Shown piece by piece: positions 9,507 to 16,824 of a stretch of DNA of 64,000 bases. A program made the translations under genes and the position numbers. Position 1 is the stretch's first letter, and each line of letters opens with the position of its first letter. Origin of the DNA: DATJOJ01 sp035507035 (lineage in GTDB: Bacteria > Acidobacteriota > Terriglobia > Terriglobales > Acidobacteriaceae); assembly GCA_035507035.1 (NCBI GenBank), contig DATJOJ010000052.1, positions 17,981 through 81,980 on the forward strand, in the 5' to 3' direction. A model generated the notes under the pieces. The model was not told the origin of the DNA. It did not search any database and saw nothing but the letters and a program-made list of their open reading frames with translations.

Positions 9507-10478
9507 TTATTGTCCGCCTGCTGGTTGCGAACCTGCCTTGCACTTCGCCAGTCCAGGTTCGATGGCGGTTCCTTCCTCGTAGTCGTTCCAGGTGGCAATC
9601 AGCAAAAAGGGTTCAGGATGATTTTCGGCATATTGCCTCGCCATGGTCAAGGTATCGGTGAGGGTCTGTCCGCAGCGCTGGGACATGTGACGATTCAGAC
9701 TCCAGGCGGCGCGGCTATCGTCGAATCCGGGCCAAGCCGTACCGATGGTGATCTTGTCGGGATACTTCGACTGCATGCGGTGATAGAAGTTCTGTAAATA
9801 ATCCTGTCCCCAATTGCTGCCGTCACTTGCCCACCCCTTGCTGCCCGGATTGACCCAGGCGTAGAAGCCATCCATGGCATTCGCATAAGGAGTGGAGTCA
9901 TTTTCATAGATGAGCAAAGGCGCAGGATTCCATTTGTTGATCTCGGTTCGCACACGGTTCCAGTCGGTGTGACCTCCTTTTGGAAAAATGAAGATCATCG
10001 GCCGGCCTTCGTAGGTTAAATAGGCTTCGTGGCCGGGAGCGCTCGGAGCGAGATAAGTATCACGAAACTCATTGAAGGCGGCGATTGTGTCCTCGGTGGT
10101 GTTGCCATCTTCGCCGTCGGTTTCGTCGTACATCATGGCAATTTGGAATTTCTTCTCGGCACAAGCCTGCTGCAGAAGGGCATAGCTGCGATCAATAAAC
10201 GGCTCGCGGCTGCCGTACCAATCCACTACGAAACCGGAGATACCCAAGACTTTGGCCTGATCGATCTGTTTTCGCAGTTCGACTGGGTCGTGAGAAGAGT
10301 AGCCTACATCGATATGCTGAGGATGACCGAACCATGGCTCATACACTGCGAGCATTTTAGGCTGCGAATTCGTCACCGGGACATCCTGACGGAAGGTCCG
10401 GCGCATGTTCATCTGGCTGCATCCCTCAAGCAGCAATAAAAATGCAATTGCACAGGGAAGTCGATATCGATCTTTCAT
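9507..10478 (-). CDS. Lipoprotein, GH99/GH71-like glycoside hydrolase
   Basis: 323 residues from ATG 10478, chosen because it starts a lipoprotein signal (MKDRYRLPCAIAFLLLLEGC, Cys at the lipobox). A longer reading from GTG 10547 would bury that signal. The mature chain shows MLAVYEPWFGHP, GISGFVVDWYGS, MMYDETDGEDG and LLIATWNDYEEGTAIEPG, which match the glycoside hydrolase family 99-like (endo-alpha-mannosidase type) fold often found near polysaccharide genes (WbsX-like). The E in NDYEEG and the acidic cluster after MMYDE are plausible active-site residues. It converges with the glycosyltransferase at 8535 (12 nt apart). Likely a periplasmic or outer-membrane glycan hydrolase. Confidence 0.85.
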   Translation of the reverse strand: MKDRYRLPCAIAFLLLLEGCSQMNMRRTFRQDVPVTNSQPKMLAVYEPWFGHPQHIDVGYSSHDPVELRKQIDQAKVLGISGFVVDWYGSREPFIDRSYALLQQACAEKKFQIAMMYDETDGEDGNTTEDTIAAFNEFRDTYLAPSAPGHEAYLTYEGRPMIFIFPKGGHTDWNRVRTEINKWNPAPLLIYENDSTPYANAMDGFYAWVNPGSKGWASDGSNWGQDYLQNFYHRMQSKYPDKITIGTAWPGFDDSRAAWSLNRHMSQRCGQTLTDTLTMARQYAENHPEPFLLIATWNDYEEGTAIEPGLAKCKAGSQPAGGQ

Positions 10479-10596
10479 GGATTGATGACGATCAATTAGA
10501 CGCCCGTGGAGGCCTTCAGGTTGTGGCCTATGTGTAGTCAAAAACACGGTTTCGTGGGCAGCCTAAGAGCTGCTGTAGGCATCAGAAAAGGCTCGC

Positions 10597-12621
10597 TTGA
10601 GAACGGAACGGGAGCCTATGCAGACTTTGGAAGCGAAGGCCGTCGGCAATGAAGTGGTGAAGGCGGAAGCGAAGGACCTGCGCGCACGGGTCCTATCGGG
10701 GAGTTTCATCCTGCTCACCGGTTCTGGGTTAGTCAGCGCCCTCAATTTTGCCTACAACATTGCGGTGGCGCGGTTTCTAGGTCCGACTGGGTTCGGCCAT
10801 GCCAGCGTTGTGTACACACTGTTGATTTTGATTTCGGCAGTGACGCTGTCGTTTCAAATCGTATCTGCCAAAGTCGTCGCCAAACAAGGATCCCCTGAGG
10901 AGCAGTCCGCTGCCTATCGAGCATTCCATCGCGCTGCTTGGGTCGCCGGCATTGTGGTGGCTCTGCTGCTTGTAGCTTCTGAAAAAGCCATCACTGCCTA
11001 TCTAAATCTGCCCAACACGATCCTGGTGGTGTTGCTGGCAGTGGGCGTGGCGTTTTATGTTCCGCTGGGCACGCGGCGCGGCTATCTGCAAGGCATCTGC
11101 GGTTTCCGGCGACTGGCGACAAATCTCATTTTGGAGGCTTCTTGCAGGCTCGTGGGTTCGCTGCTAGTGATGCTGATGGGTTTCGGCGTAACCGGGGTCA
11201 TCGCAGCCAATGCCACGGCGATCGGGATCGCCTACTTCTTCGCGATCTGGTCAGTGGAAGTGAGTATCTGTACCACGGTCAAAATTCCCAACGCATTTCG
11301 CGAGGCTTTACAGGCCATCGTTTTCTTTGTGGGGCAAGTCATCATCAACAATTGCGACATCGTGCTGGTGAAGCACTTCTTTGAGGCGTCCCCGGCGGGA
11401 TTGTATGCGGCAGTGGCGCTAGTGGGGCGCGTTATTTTCGCTTTTTCCTGGGCGGTCATCAACACCATGTTTCCGATTGTCGCAGGGACTCGAAGCCGCG
11501 AACGCAAAGATGGAGGCGTGCTCAGAACTTCGATGTTGATGGTTACCGGCATTTGTACGGTGTTTGCGCTGGCATTGGGTCTTGCCCCGGCCGGCGTCTG
11601 GCGAACGCTTTTTGGTCCCGCATTCCTGGTTGTAGGCAAGAACGGCTTGCCTCATTTGCTGGCGCTTTACGCCGTGGCCACCGGTCTCTACTCGCTGTGC
11701 GTGGTCATGATCGCTTACGAGATGTCCTACAAGATCGCCAACACCGGGTGGCTGCAATTGGCTTTCAGCGGAGTTCTGATCGGCGGAATCTATCGCTACC
11801 ATTCGTCTCTGCAGGAAGTGATTTGGGTACAAATTGTCCTGATGGCTTTCTTGCTGGTGCTGGTCGCTGTTCCATTTATCGTGAATGCCCTGGCTGGTTT
11901 TAAAGACGGCGAGTTTCCCTCGGATTCCGGACAGATCCACAAACTACGGCGGGTCTCCGAAGAGGAGGTCATGTCGGAATTTCTGAAGAGCGATTTTAAT
12001 AATCCAGATTTCGAGGACTACCGGGAAACCCTATCGACTTTAGTCAATAGGCCTGACCTCTCTAATCCCATCGAAAATGCGAAACGGCGTGCGTTGCTAT
12101 TTATCCGCCATGCTTCGCTCTGGCGCGTGCTGCCGGAAGGAACGGAATGGTACGAAGTTTCCCTGCGGCCCGCCGATTTTGAGCGGATTCGGGTTTTTCC
12201 ACGGGCACATTGGCGAAAACTGGCGAAGGGAGATTTCGCGATCACCGAGGTTGTGCGAGAGATCGCAAGCGGACGGTGTCATAACGTAGTGGCCGAGGAA
12301 TTTCTGAAAAAGATCCTCGATATCCGGAGCTGGCTGGAGCGGGATGAAGAGGTCGATGCCGGGGCGGTGCTGCTGATTGGCATCAAGGATAGTGGGCCCT
12401 TCACCGTGCTGGATGGGAACCATCGCCTGGCCGCGTCGCTATTGGCTTCGCCCGAGTCCGGAAAGAAATTTCGAGTTTACTGCGGCCTGTCGCCTCGCAT
12501 GGGGCAATGCTGCTGGTACAACACCAATGTGACCACTTTGTTTCGGTATGCGGCAAAACTTTTGCGGCAGTTCGTCCGCGATCCTGTGGTGGAACTCGAG
12601 CGTTTGCTGCAGAATTCGTGA
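10597..12621 (+). CDS. Flippase of the MATE/Wzx-MurJ type fused to a ParB-like C-terminal domain
   Basis: 674 residues from TTG 10597 (AAAGG 5 nt upstream); ATG 10618 is the alternative, but its GGGAG is only 3 nt away. Residues 1-445 form about 12 membrane helices with the polysaccharide-flippase pattern (SGSFILLTGSGLVSALNFAY, ARFLGPTGFGHASVVYTLL). Residues about 455-674 are soluble and hydrophilic. They contain VLDGNHRLAASLLA after LLIGIKDSGPFT, the D-G-x-H-R signature of ParB/sulfiredoxin-fold nucleotide-binding domains, preceded by ARRALLFIRHASLW-like helices. The flippase would move lipid-linked glycan across the membrane; what the fused domain does is unknown. It is followed by the small reading frame at 12638 and the STAS gene. 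Confidence 0.88.
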   Translation: MRTEREPMQTLEAKAVGNEVVKAEAKDLRARVLSGSFILLTGSGLVSALNFAYNIAVARFLGPTGFGHASVVYTLLILISAVTLSFQIVSAKVVAKQGSPEEQSAAYRAFHRAAWVAGIVVALLLVASEKAITAYLNLPNTILVVLLAVGVAFYVPLGTRRGYLQGICGFRRLATNLILEASCRLVGSLLVMLMGFGVTGVIAANATAIGIAYFFAIWSVEVSICTTVKIPNAFREALQAIVFFVGQVIINNCDIVLVKHFFEASPAGLYAAVALVGRVIFAFSWAVINTMFPIVAGTRSRERKDGGVLRTSMLMVTGICTVFALALGLAPAGVWRTLFGPAFLVVGKNGLPHLLALYAVATGLYSLCVVMIAYEMSYKIANTGWLQLAFSGVLIGGIYRYHSSLQEVIWVQIVLMAFLLVLVAVPFIVNALAGFKDGEFPSDSGQIHKLRRVSEEEVMSEFLKSDFNNPDFEDYRETLSTLVNRPDLSNPIENAKRRALLFIRHASLWRVLPEGTEWYEVSLRPADFERIRVFPRAHWRKLAKGDFAITEVVREIASGRCHNVVAEEFLKKILDIRSWLERDEEVDAGAVLLIGIKDSGPFTVLDGNHRLAASLLASPESGKKFRVYCGLSPRMGQCCWYNTNVTTLFRYAAKLLRQFVRDPVVELERLLQNS

Positions 12622-12637
12622 GGAAGGAGCCGGTTCC

Positions 12638-12799
12638 ATGACTGCAGAAATCGCCTTACAGCACCGCTGTGGCATTCTCTACATTCTGAGCCGGATAGAC
12701 CCCTCGAGTGACCTCGAATACTCTTTTAGAACCATAGCCCGCTGTCGGTTGGGCAGTGGGCAGAACGCTGAAAGAGGATTCTTAAGCAATGACGAATGA
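12638..12799 (+). CDS. Possible 53-residue protein ahead of the STAS gene
   Basis: ATG 12638 sits 8 nt after GGAAGGAG, a strong ribosome site, and the frame ends 11 nt inside the STAS gene (ATGACGAATGA), a coupling arrangement. The product (MTAEIALQHRCGILYILSRI.. to ..FLSNDE) has no recognised domain, signal or membrane helix. The frame may simply be a leader that couples translation from the flippase to the STAS gene. I cannot name it; the ribosome site and overlap are the only support. Confidence 0.3.
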   Translation: MTAEIALQHRCGILYILSRIDPSSDLEYSFRTIARCRLGSGQNAERGFLSNDE

Positions 12800-13187
12800 C
12801 AAAGCGGTGACAGTGCGGCAAATGCCGGAACATTTAACCCGGGAACAGGCCCATCTTTTTTTGCAGGAAATCGAGCCACTGATGAATTGCGACCGGCCGC
12901 GGTTGGTCTTCGATTTTTCCAAGGTTCGCCAACTGGGAAGCGTGGGAGTGGAGTTGCTGCTCCGGTCCATGGAAGAGGTCATGAAGAGGAATGGCGACCT
13001 CAAACTGGCTGCGGTTGCCGCGGGCCCAATGGCGGTTCTGGAGTTCACCGGGATCGACGGGCTGTTCGAGATTTTTGACGATGCCGCGCAGGCCGTCCAA
13101 AGCTTTTATGAGCTTCCAGTGGAGACCTTTCAACAGATTCCGCCGGTTTGGTATCCCAGCATCGCACATGAGAGCGAGTTGCCGTAG
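12789..13187 (+). CDS. STAS-domain protein (anti-sigma antagonist type)
   Basis: 132 residues; AGAGGA lies 10 nt before ATG. A single STAS fold fills residues about 5-105: strand RLVFDFSKVRQLGSVGVELL then a helix, strand LKLAAVAAGPMAVLEFTG and helix GLFEIFDDAAQAVQSF. In SpoIIAA-type proteins the loop is D-S-S-G with a phosphorylated serine; here it reads G-S-V-G, so only one of the two serines remains. The protein could bind an anti-sigma factor or sit on a transporter or regulatory partner. It lies between a flippase and other envelope genes with no kinase or anti-sigma gene beside it, so any partner is elsewhere. Confidence 0.85.
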   Translation: MTNDKAVTVRQMPEHLTREQAHLFLQEIEPLMNCDRPRLVFDFSKVRQLGSVGVELLLRSMEEVMKRNGDLKLAAVAAGPMAVLEFTGIDGLFEIFDDAAQAVQSFYELPVETFQQIPPVWYPSIAHESELP

Positions 13188-13246
13188 GTGCCGCAACAAG
13201 GGCGGCATTACTGAGGTTTTCGAAGCGGTTTAAGGGGAGGAATTCA

Positions 13247-13735
13247 ATGGCGAATCACAACCGGGCGCCCGCCAGAGGCGCCTGCTTTGCTTTAGCTTTA
13301 TTTCTGCCGTTAAGTTCGTTAGCGCTTGCAGCGGAAGCGCAATCGTCTACAAGTCAGCAGGGCGCGAAGGGGTCTGCGGAAGCTAAAATTTCCGCTGGGC
13401 CAGCTCCTCACGAGGCTGCGCAGCTGCCGGATAGTCCTGGGCTCTTGTACTCGAAAAATATGATTCAGGACCAGACATCCAACGCCCAACAAAATGCGCA
13501 ACCGGGCCAGCAGAACTCGCTCCAGGAGCCCTCAGGAACGGCTGCCGCAAGGACGGCGAATCCTTCGGGGGTGGCTGCGTCGGAGCCGGCGGGATCGGCG
13601 ATTGCCCCGGCAAAACAGAGAAGAGTACGCACCATCCTGATCAGTGTGGGCGCGATAGCCGCCGCTGGAGCGGCCTTGGGCGCGGTAGCCGCACTGTCGG
13701 CGGGAAGTCCGAGCCGGCCTCCGGGCGCTCACTGA
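13247..13735 (+). CDS. Exported low-complexity protein with C-terminal hydrophobic segment
   Basis: 162 residues; ATG is 6 nt after AGGGGAGG. An N-terminal signal peptide (ACFALALFLPLSSLALAAEA) is followed by a Gln/Ser/Ala-rich disordered stretch and a C-terminal hydrophobic Gly/Ala helix (TILISVGAIAAAGAALGAVA). No known family is recognised. It lies 4 nt before the thymidylate-kinase-like gene, so the two are probably co-transcribed. Possibly a membrane-tethered linker protein; no function can be read from sequence. Confidence 0.75.
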   Translation: MANHNRAPARGACFALALFLPLSSLALAAEAQSSTSQQGAKGSAEAKISAGPAPHEAAQLPDSPGLLYSKNMIQDQTSNAQQNAQPGQQNSLQEPSGTAAARTANPSGVAASEPAGSAIAPAKQRRVRTILISVGAIAAAGAALGAVAALSAGSPSRPPGAH

Positions 13736-13739
13736 GTTC

Positions 13740-14507
13740 ATGGCACAGAGTTCATCGAGGAAATCACGCGGGATGATCGGTGGAAAATCAGCAAGACAAC
13801 GGCCCCTACGGATAAGCTTCTCCGGAATCGACGGCGCCGGCAAGAGCACCCAAATCGAGATGCTAACCGTGCGGTTGCAAGGCTCAGGGGCACGGGTTCG
13901 GCTGGTCACGTTCTGGGACGATGTAGCGGTTCTCACCGGAGTTCGAGAAAAAGCCACCCACACAATCTTCAAGGGCGAGAAGGGAATTGGAGCACCCGAA
14001 AAGCCGGTGAATCGGCGGGATAAGAACGTGCGCTCGTGGTATATGACCGCGATGCGCTTCGTTCTGTATTTCCTGGAGGCGATCTCGCTGAGAAGGGCTG
14101 CCAACCAGACGCGCGACGTCGACGTAATCATTTTTGACCGCTATCTCTACGACCAGCTGGCCAATCTGCCGCTGCAACATTTCTTTACCAGGCAGTATGC
14201 GCGGCTGCTCTTGAAATTGGTGCCGCAACCGGATATTGCTTACCTGCTGGATGCGGATCCGGATCTGGCTCGCGCGCGTAAACCTGAGTACCCTGTGGAG
14301 TTCCTTCAGACCATCCGATCCTCGTACATGATCTTGAGCCGGATGGGACACATGACGGTCATCGCTCCCGGGGCGATCCTGGAAGTTGGCGATGCTGTCG
14401 CGGCAGCATATCTGCGGAAATGGCCGGACATGGCCAGCGGGGGAACAGCGGACTTACCACAAAAAGCAATAGGGCACACCGATGACGATGTGCCCCAATG
14501 CGCTTGA
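13740..14507 (+). CDS. Thymidylate-kinase-like P-loop kinase
   Basis: 255 residues. P-loop FSGIDGAGKSTQ lies at about residues 23-34 and the DRYLYDQLANL motif of the dTMP kinase fold is in the middle. The region around DADPDLARARKPEYP corresponds to the lid. It is longer than housekeeping Tmk (about 210) because of an N-terminal basic extension and an insertion with WYMTAMRFVLYFLEAISL, and it sits among envelope genes 4 nt after an exported protein gene. A role in nucleotide-sugar or polymer metabolism, rather than dTTP supply, is possible but unproven. Its last 50 nt contain the predicted terminator of the convergent gene. Confidence 0.85.
   Translation: MAQSSSRKSRGMIGGKSARQRPLRISFSGIDGAGKSTQIEMLTVRLQGSGARVRLVTFWDDVAVLTGVREKATHTIFKGEKGIGAPEKPVNRRDKNVRSWYMTAMRFVLYFLEAISLRRAANQTRDVDVIIFDRYLYDQLANLPLQHFFTRQYARLLLKLVPQPDIAYLLDADPDLARARKPEYPVEFLQTIRSSYMILSRMGHMTVIAPGAILEVGDAVAAAYLRKWPDMASGGTADLPQKAIGHTDDDVPQCA
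14461..14495 (-). terminator. Rho-independent terminator of the lectin-like gene, inside the kinase coding end
   Basis: On the minus strand GGGCACA pairs with TGTGCCC (7 bp, stems 14489-14495 and 14472-14478), followed shortly by a T-rich run (14461-14466). It lies 15 nt past the stop of the minus gene 14510-15808 and within the coding 3' end of the plus-strand kinase gene. Confidence 0.5.
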
Positions 14508-14509
14508 TT

Positions 14510-15808
14510 CTAGTAATAGGTGAAGTTGAAGTTGTCGAGATAAGTGGTGTACGCCGACTGTTTGGAATTTCCATCCATCTGGTAGTTCACGGTAACGCCC
14601 CACCAGCCCGGATCACAGGTGCCCGGCGCATAAGTCTTGTTGACGGTGCTCTGGACGCCGTTGAGCGTGATCGTCTGGAACAGCAAGTCGTTGTTGGATT
14701 CGCGCTGAACCTGGATGGTCAGGTGGTTCCAACCATTGTTAACAGGGTGGCACGGCACGCCGGTCGAAACCCAGGTATGACCGGTATTGTCCCAGATATC
14801 CCAGACCTGTCCGTTCACCAGATTGCATTGGTGACCCCAGATCATCGACACCCCGTTCATGAACATGTTGATGTCGAACTCGAGAGTCTGCGAGAGAGAA
14901 AGCTGGGTTGTGTAGAAGTAGACGTCATAGGTGAAATTGTGAAGCGTGGGGAGAAGCGTGTGGTTATTGTCTGGCAAACCTTCCGTGGAGCCCTGCCCGA
15001 GCAGCTTGTCGGTGAACAAGGCATCGGCATAGGGCTTATTGCCGCCGATATTGTATTGCGATGAATTTCCATCCCTGGAAGGGTTGCTGACGTGCTGATC
15101 CATCGACCATGTCACACCCGAACCGCAGGGATTGCAGATGTTGTAGTTCGGCGGGAGTTCTCCCCAGTTGATCCAGGGTCCGCCGGCCTGAATGTTATAG
15201 AGCGTGGAACCGCCTCCACCGCCGCCTACGTTGATTTTGATAGGAGTGTAGGAAGCGCCGCCACAGTGGTCCCATTCTTCGACCACGGTGTTGTAGGTCC
15301 CGGGGCTGAAAGAGAGATTGGTATTGAGCATGGCACCCTGGGTGGTGTACTTCAGAACGTTGTTGACATACACGCCCATGGAAGACACGCCCTGGGGACA
15401 AGTGTAGGAAGTTGCGGTGGCCTGGTAGTTAACCGGGGATCCCACATTGCCATTGTTGGCGGGAGACATGACCCAGACGCCCGTCTTATTGGTCACGGTA
15501 ATGGCAATCGGGGTATAGGTGGAACCGCCGCAGTTGTCCCACTCCTGCACCACGGTGTTGTAGGATCCCGGGCTGAAGGAGAGGTTCGTACTCAGCTGGT
15601 CGCCATTTTGGACGTATTTCAGCTCGTTGTCCACGTAGACGCCCATGGACGTCACGCCCTTGTCGCAAGTGGTATTGCCGCTCGCGGCGTAGTGTACGGA
15701 TGTTCCAACGGTAGATTTATTCCAAGGACTGCTTACATTTACACCCGCAAATGTTGAAGTAGTAAGGGTCAAAATAAGATAAACACACGTATGCCAATGC
15801 CTCTGCAT
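14510..15808 (-). CDS. Secreted protein with two Ig-like repeats and a concanavalin-A-like lectin domain
   Basis: 432 residues; ATG is 7 nt after GGGAGG. A signal peptide is followed by two nearly identical modules of about 85 residues (SSPWNKSTVGTSVHYAASG.. and MSPANNGNVGSPVNYQATA..). Each carries C(D/P)(K/Q)GV(T/S)SMGVYV, then LKY, then FSPG(S/T)YNTVV(Q/E)EWD(N/H)CGG, so each has a matching Cys pair. A glycine linker precedes a C-terminal beta-sandwich (about 205-432) with YDVYFYTT, LEFDINMFMNG and WNHLTIQVQRE, typical of ConA-like lectin/glucanase folds. No classical GH16 EXDXXE motif was seen, so binding rather than cleavage is more likely. It is convergent with the kinase gene, and a strong hairpin lies in its upstream region. 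Confidence 0.82.
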   Translation of the reverse strand: MQRHWHTCVYLILTLTTSTFAGVNVSSPWNKSTVGTSVHYAASGNTTCDKGVTSMGVYVDNELKYVQNGDQLSTNLSFSPGSYNTVVQEWDNCGGSTYTPIAITVTNKTGVWVMSPANNGNVGSPVNYQATATSYTCPQGVSSMGVYVNNVLKYTTQGAMLNTNLSFSPGTYNTVVEEWDHCGGASYTPIKINVGGGGGGSTLYNIQAGGPWINWGELPPNYNICNPCGSGVTWSMDQHVSNPSRDGNSSQYNIGGNKPYADALFTDKLLGQGSTEGLPDNNHTLLPTLHNFTYDVYFYTTQLSLSQTLEFDINMFMNGVSMIWGHQCNLVNGQVWDIWDNTGHTWVSTGVPCHPVNNGWNHLTIQVQRESNNDLLFQTITLNGVQSTVNKTYAPGTCDPGWWGVTVNYQMDGNSKQSAYTTYLDNFNFTYY

Positions 15809-15881
15809 GAAAAAGCCTCCCAGAAGTTTGTTTGAAAACGCGATTATTGATTACGGCGAGTGGCGAACCGTCGGGTAAAAT

Positions 15882-15919
15882 GGGAGCAAGGTCCCCCAAC
15901 GCAAAGAGGGGCCGCTCCC
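15882..15919. repeat. Strong imperfect hairpin
   Basis: GGGAGC (15882-15887) pairs with GCTCCC (15914-15919); inside, GG and CCCC pair with GGGG and CC around a loop containing ACGCAAAGA. No long T-run follows on either strand. It lies 74 nt before the start of the minus gene, so it could be a structured 5' leader. Confidence 0.5.
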
Positions 15920-15939
15920 GGATTTTTCAGTGGCTTAAT

Positions 15940-15954
15940 GTGTTCCAGGAACAC
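15940..15954. promoter_or_regulatory. Perfect 7-1-7 palindrome, possible operator
   Basis: GTGTTCC-A-GGAACAC is a perfect inverted repeat with a one-base centre in the divergent spacer. The size suits a dimeric regulator. No regulator gene is adjacent and no second copy was noticed. Confidence 0.35.
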
Positions 15955-16256
15955 TAATACAGGCTTTTCCCATGGTCAATCAGGTGAGGACTGTAGAGAA
16001 CTAATGAGTAGGAACGCTTTGTGCCCGGTTCGTTACACTTTGCGCGCGTCCGCGGCAGGGGCGAGCAGAAAATTGCCTTTCCTGTGGAGTACGTCAAGTC
16101 GCGCTGCATCAGGTAAATTCTCGGCGAACCTAAAGGCTGAATAGGATTCAACTTGGCCGCGCTCCGCCTTAGCCTCGCAATTGATCGTGAGGCGGCTTGC
16201 GCCGTTCACGTCGTCATAGCCACTTCTGATGACTCAAAAAATCGGAGGAATGCGAT

Positions 16257-16652
16257 ATGAAGAAATTCTTGTTTGCGACAGCGGTGATGTTGTTATGCAG
16301 TTCGTTTGGCTGGGCACAGCAACAGTCTGACCAATCCATGGGTTCGGGCTCGCAAGCTCAGGTGGGTACGGTGAGAGGATGTCTTGGCGGGACGGATGGA
16401 GGTTACACCCTGACCCAAGACCAGTCGGGAACCATGTTCCGGTTAGTTGGCAATGACGACCAGTTGAAGAGTCACATGGGGCAGGAAGTTTTGGTGACGG
16501 GACAGCTACCGCCTGCCGCTCCGGCGCCGTCGGCGGCGGGGGAGAATAGCTCATCCGGAAGCTCGACCAGCGGAAATGTCATTCAGGTGTCTGACGTTCG
16601 AGTGGTTTCGAAGACCTGTGCCTCAGGAAACGCTGCACCTTCAAGTTACTAG
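16257..16652 (+). CDS. Small secreted protein, OB-fold-like (DUF5818-like)
   Basis: 131 residues; GGAGG lies 8 nt before ATG. Signal peptide MKKFLFATAVMLLCSSFGWA is followed by a Ser/Gln-rich stretch and a compact beta domain (GTVRGCLGGTDGGYTLTQD, FRLVGNDDQLKSHMGQEVLV, TGQL..). This pattern is common in small acidobacterial exported proteins of the DUF5818 type, where a short strand-turn-strand unit with GCL starts the fold. A Pro/Ser-rich insertion precedes the last strand (VIQVSDVRVVSKTC). Function unknown. It appears monocistronic; the exporter gene starts 172 nt later. Confidence 0.8.
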   Translation: MKKFLFATAVMLLCSSFGWAQQQSDQSMGSGSQAQVGTVRGCLGGTDGGYTLTQDQSGTMFRLVGNDDQLKSHMGQEVLVTGQLPPAAPAPSAAGENSSSGSSTSGNVIQVSDVRVVSKTCASGNAAPSSY

Positions 16653-16824
16653 CTTGTAGGTCGGCAGGCGTTGTGCGCTGCGCGCTCTGAGCGGGTGGTG
16701 TGGCGCACAAAGCTTTTAAGCAACCTGGGGGTCGGCCACGGCCTCTGAAAGATGCGGTTTGTTCAGCACTGGCAGTTAAAGTATTCGGGTTTTCAAGGAC
16801 GTACGAAGGTTATCGAGTTCGAGC

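Larger units (their letters stand above)
15809..16256. other. Intergenic region with hairpin and palindrome
   Basis: Divergent spacer between the lectin-like gene (minus) and the small secreted protein gene (plus). It contains a long hairpin (15882-15919) and a 15-bp palindrome (15940-15954). A reading frame at 15860-16144 has no ribosome site and no recognisable product. No RNA gene is recognised. Confidence 0.6.

Noticed and set aside
15860..16144. 94-codon plus-strand frame in the spacer
   Set aside because: Passes through the hairpin and palindrome, has no ribosome site and no recognisable sequence.
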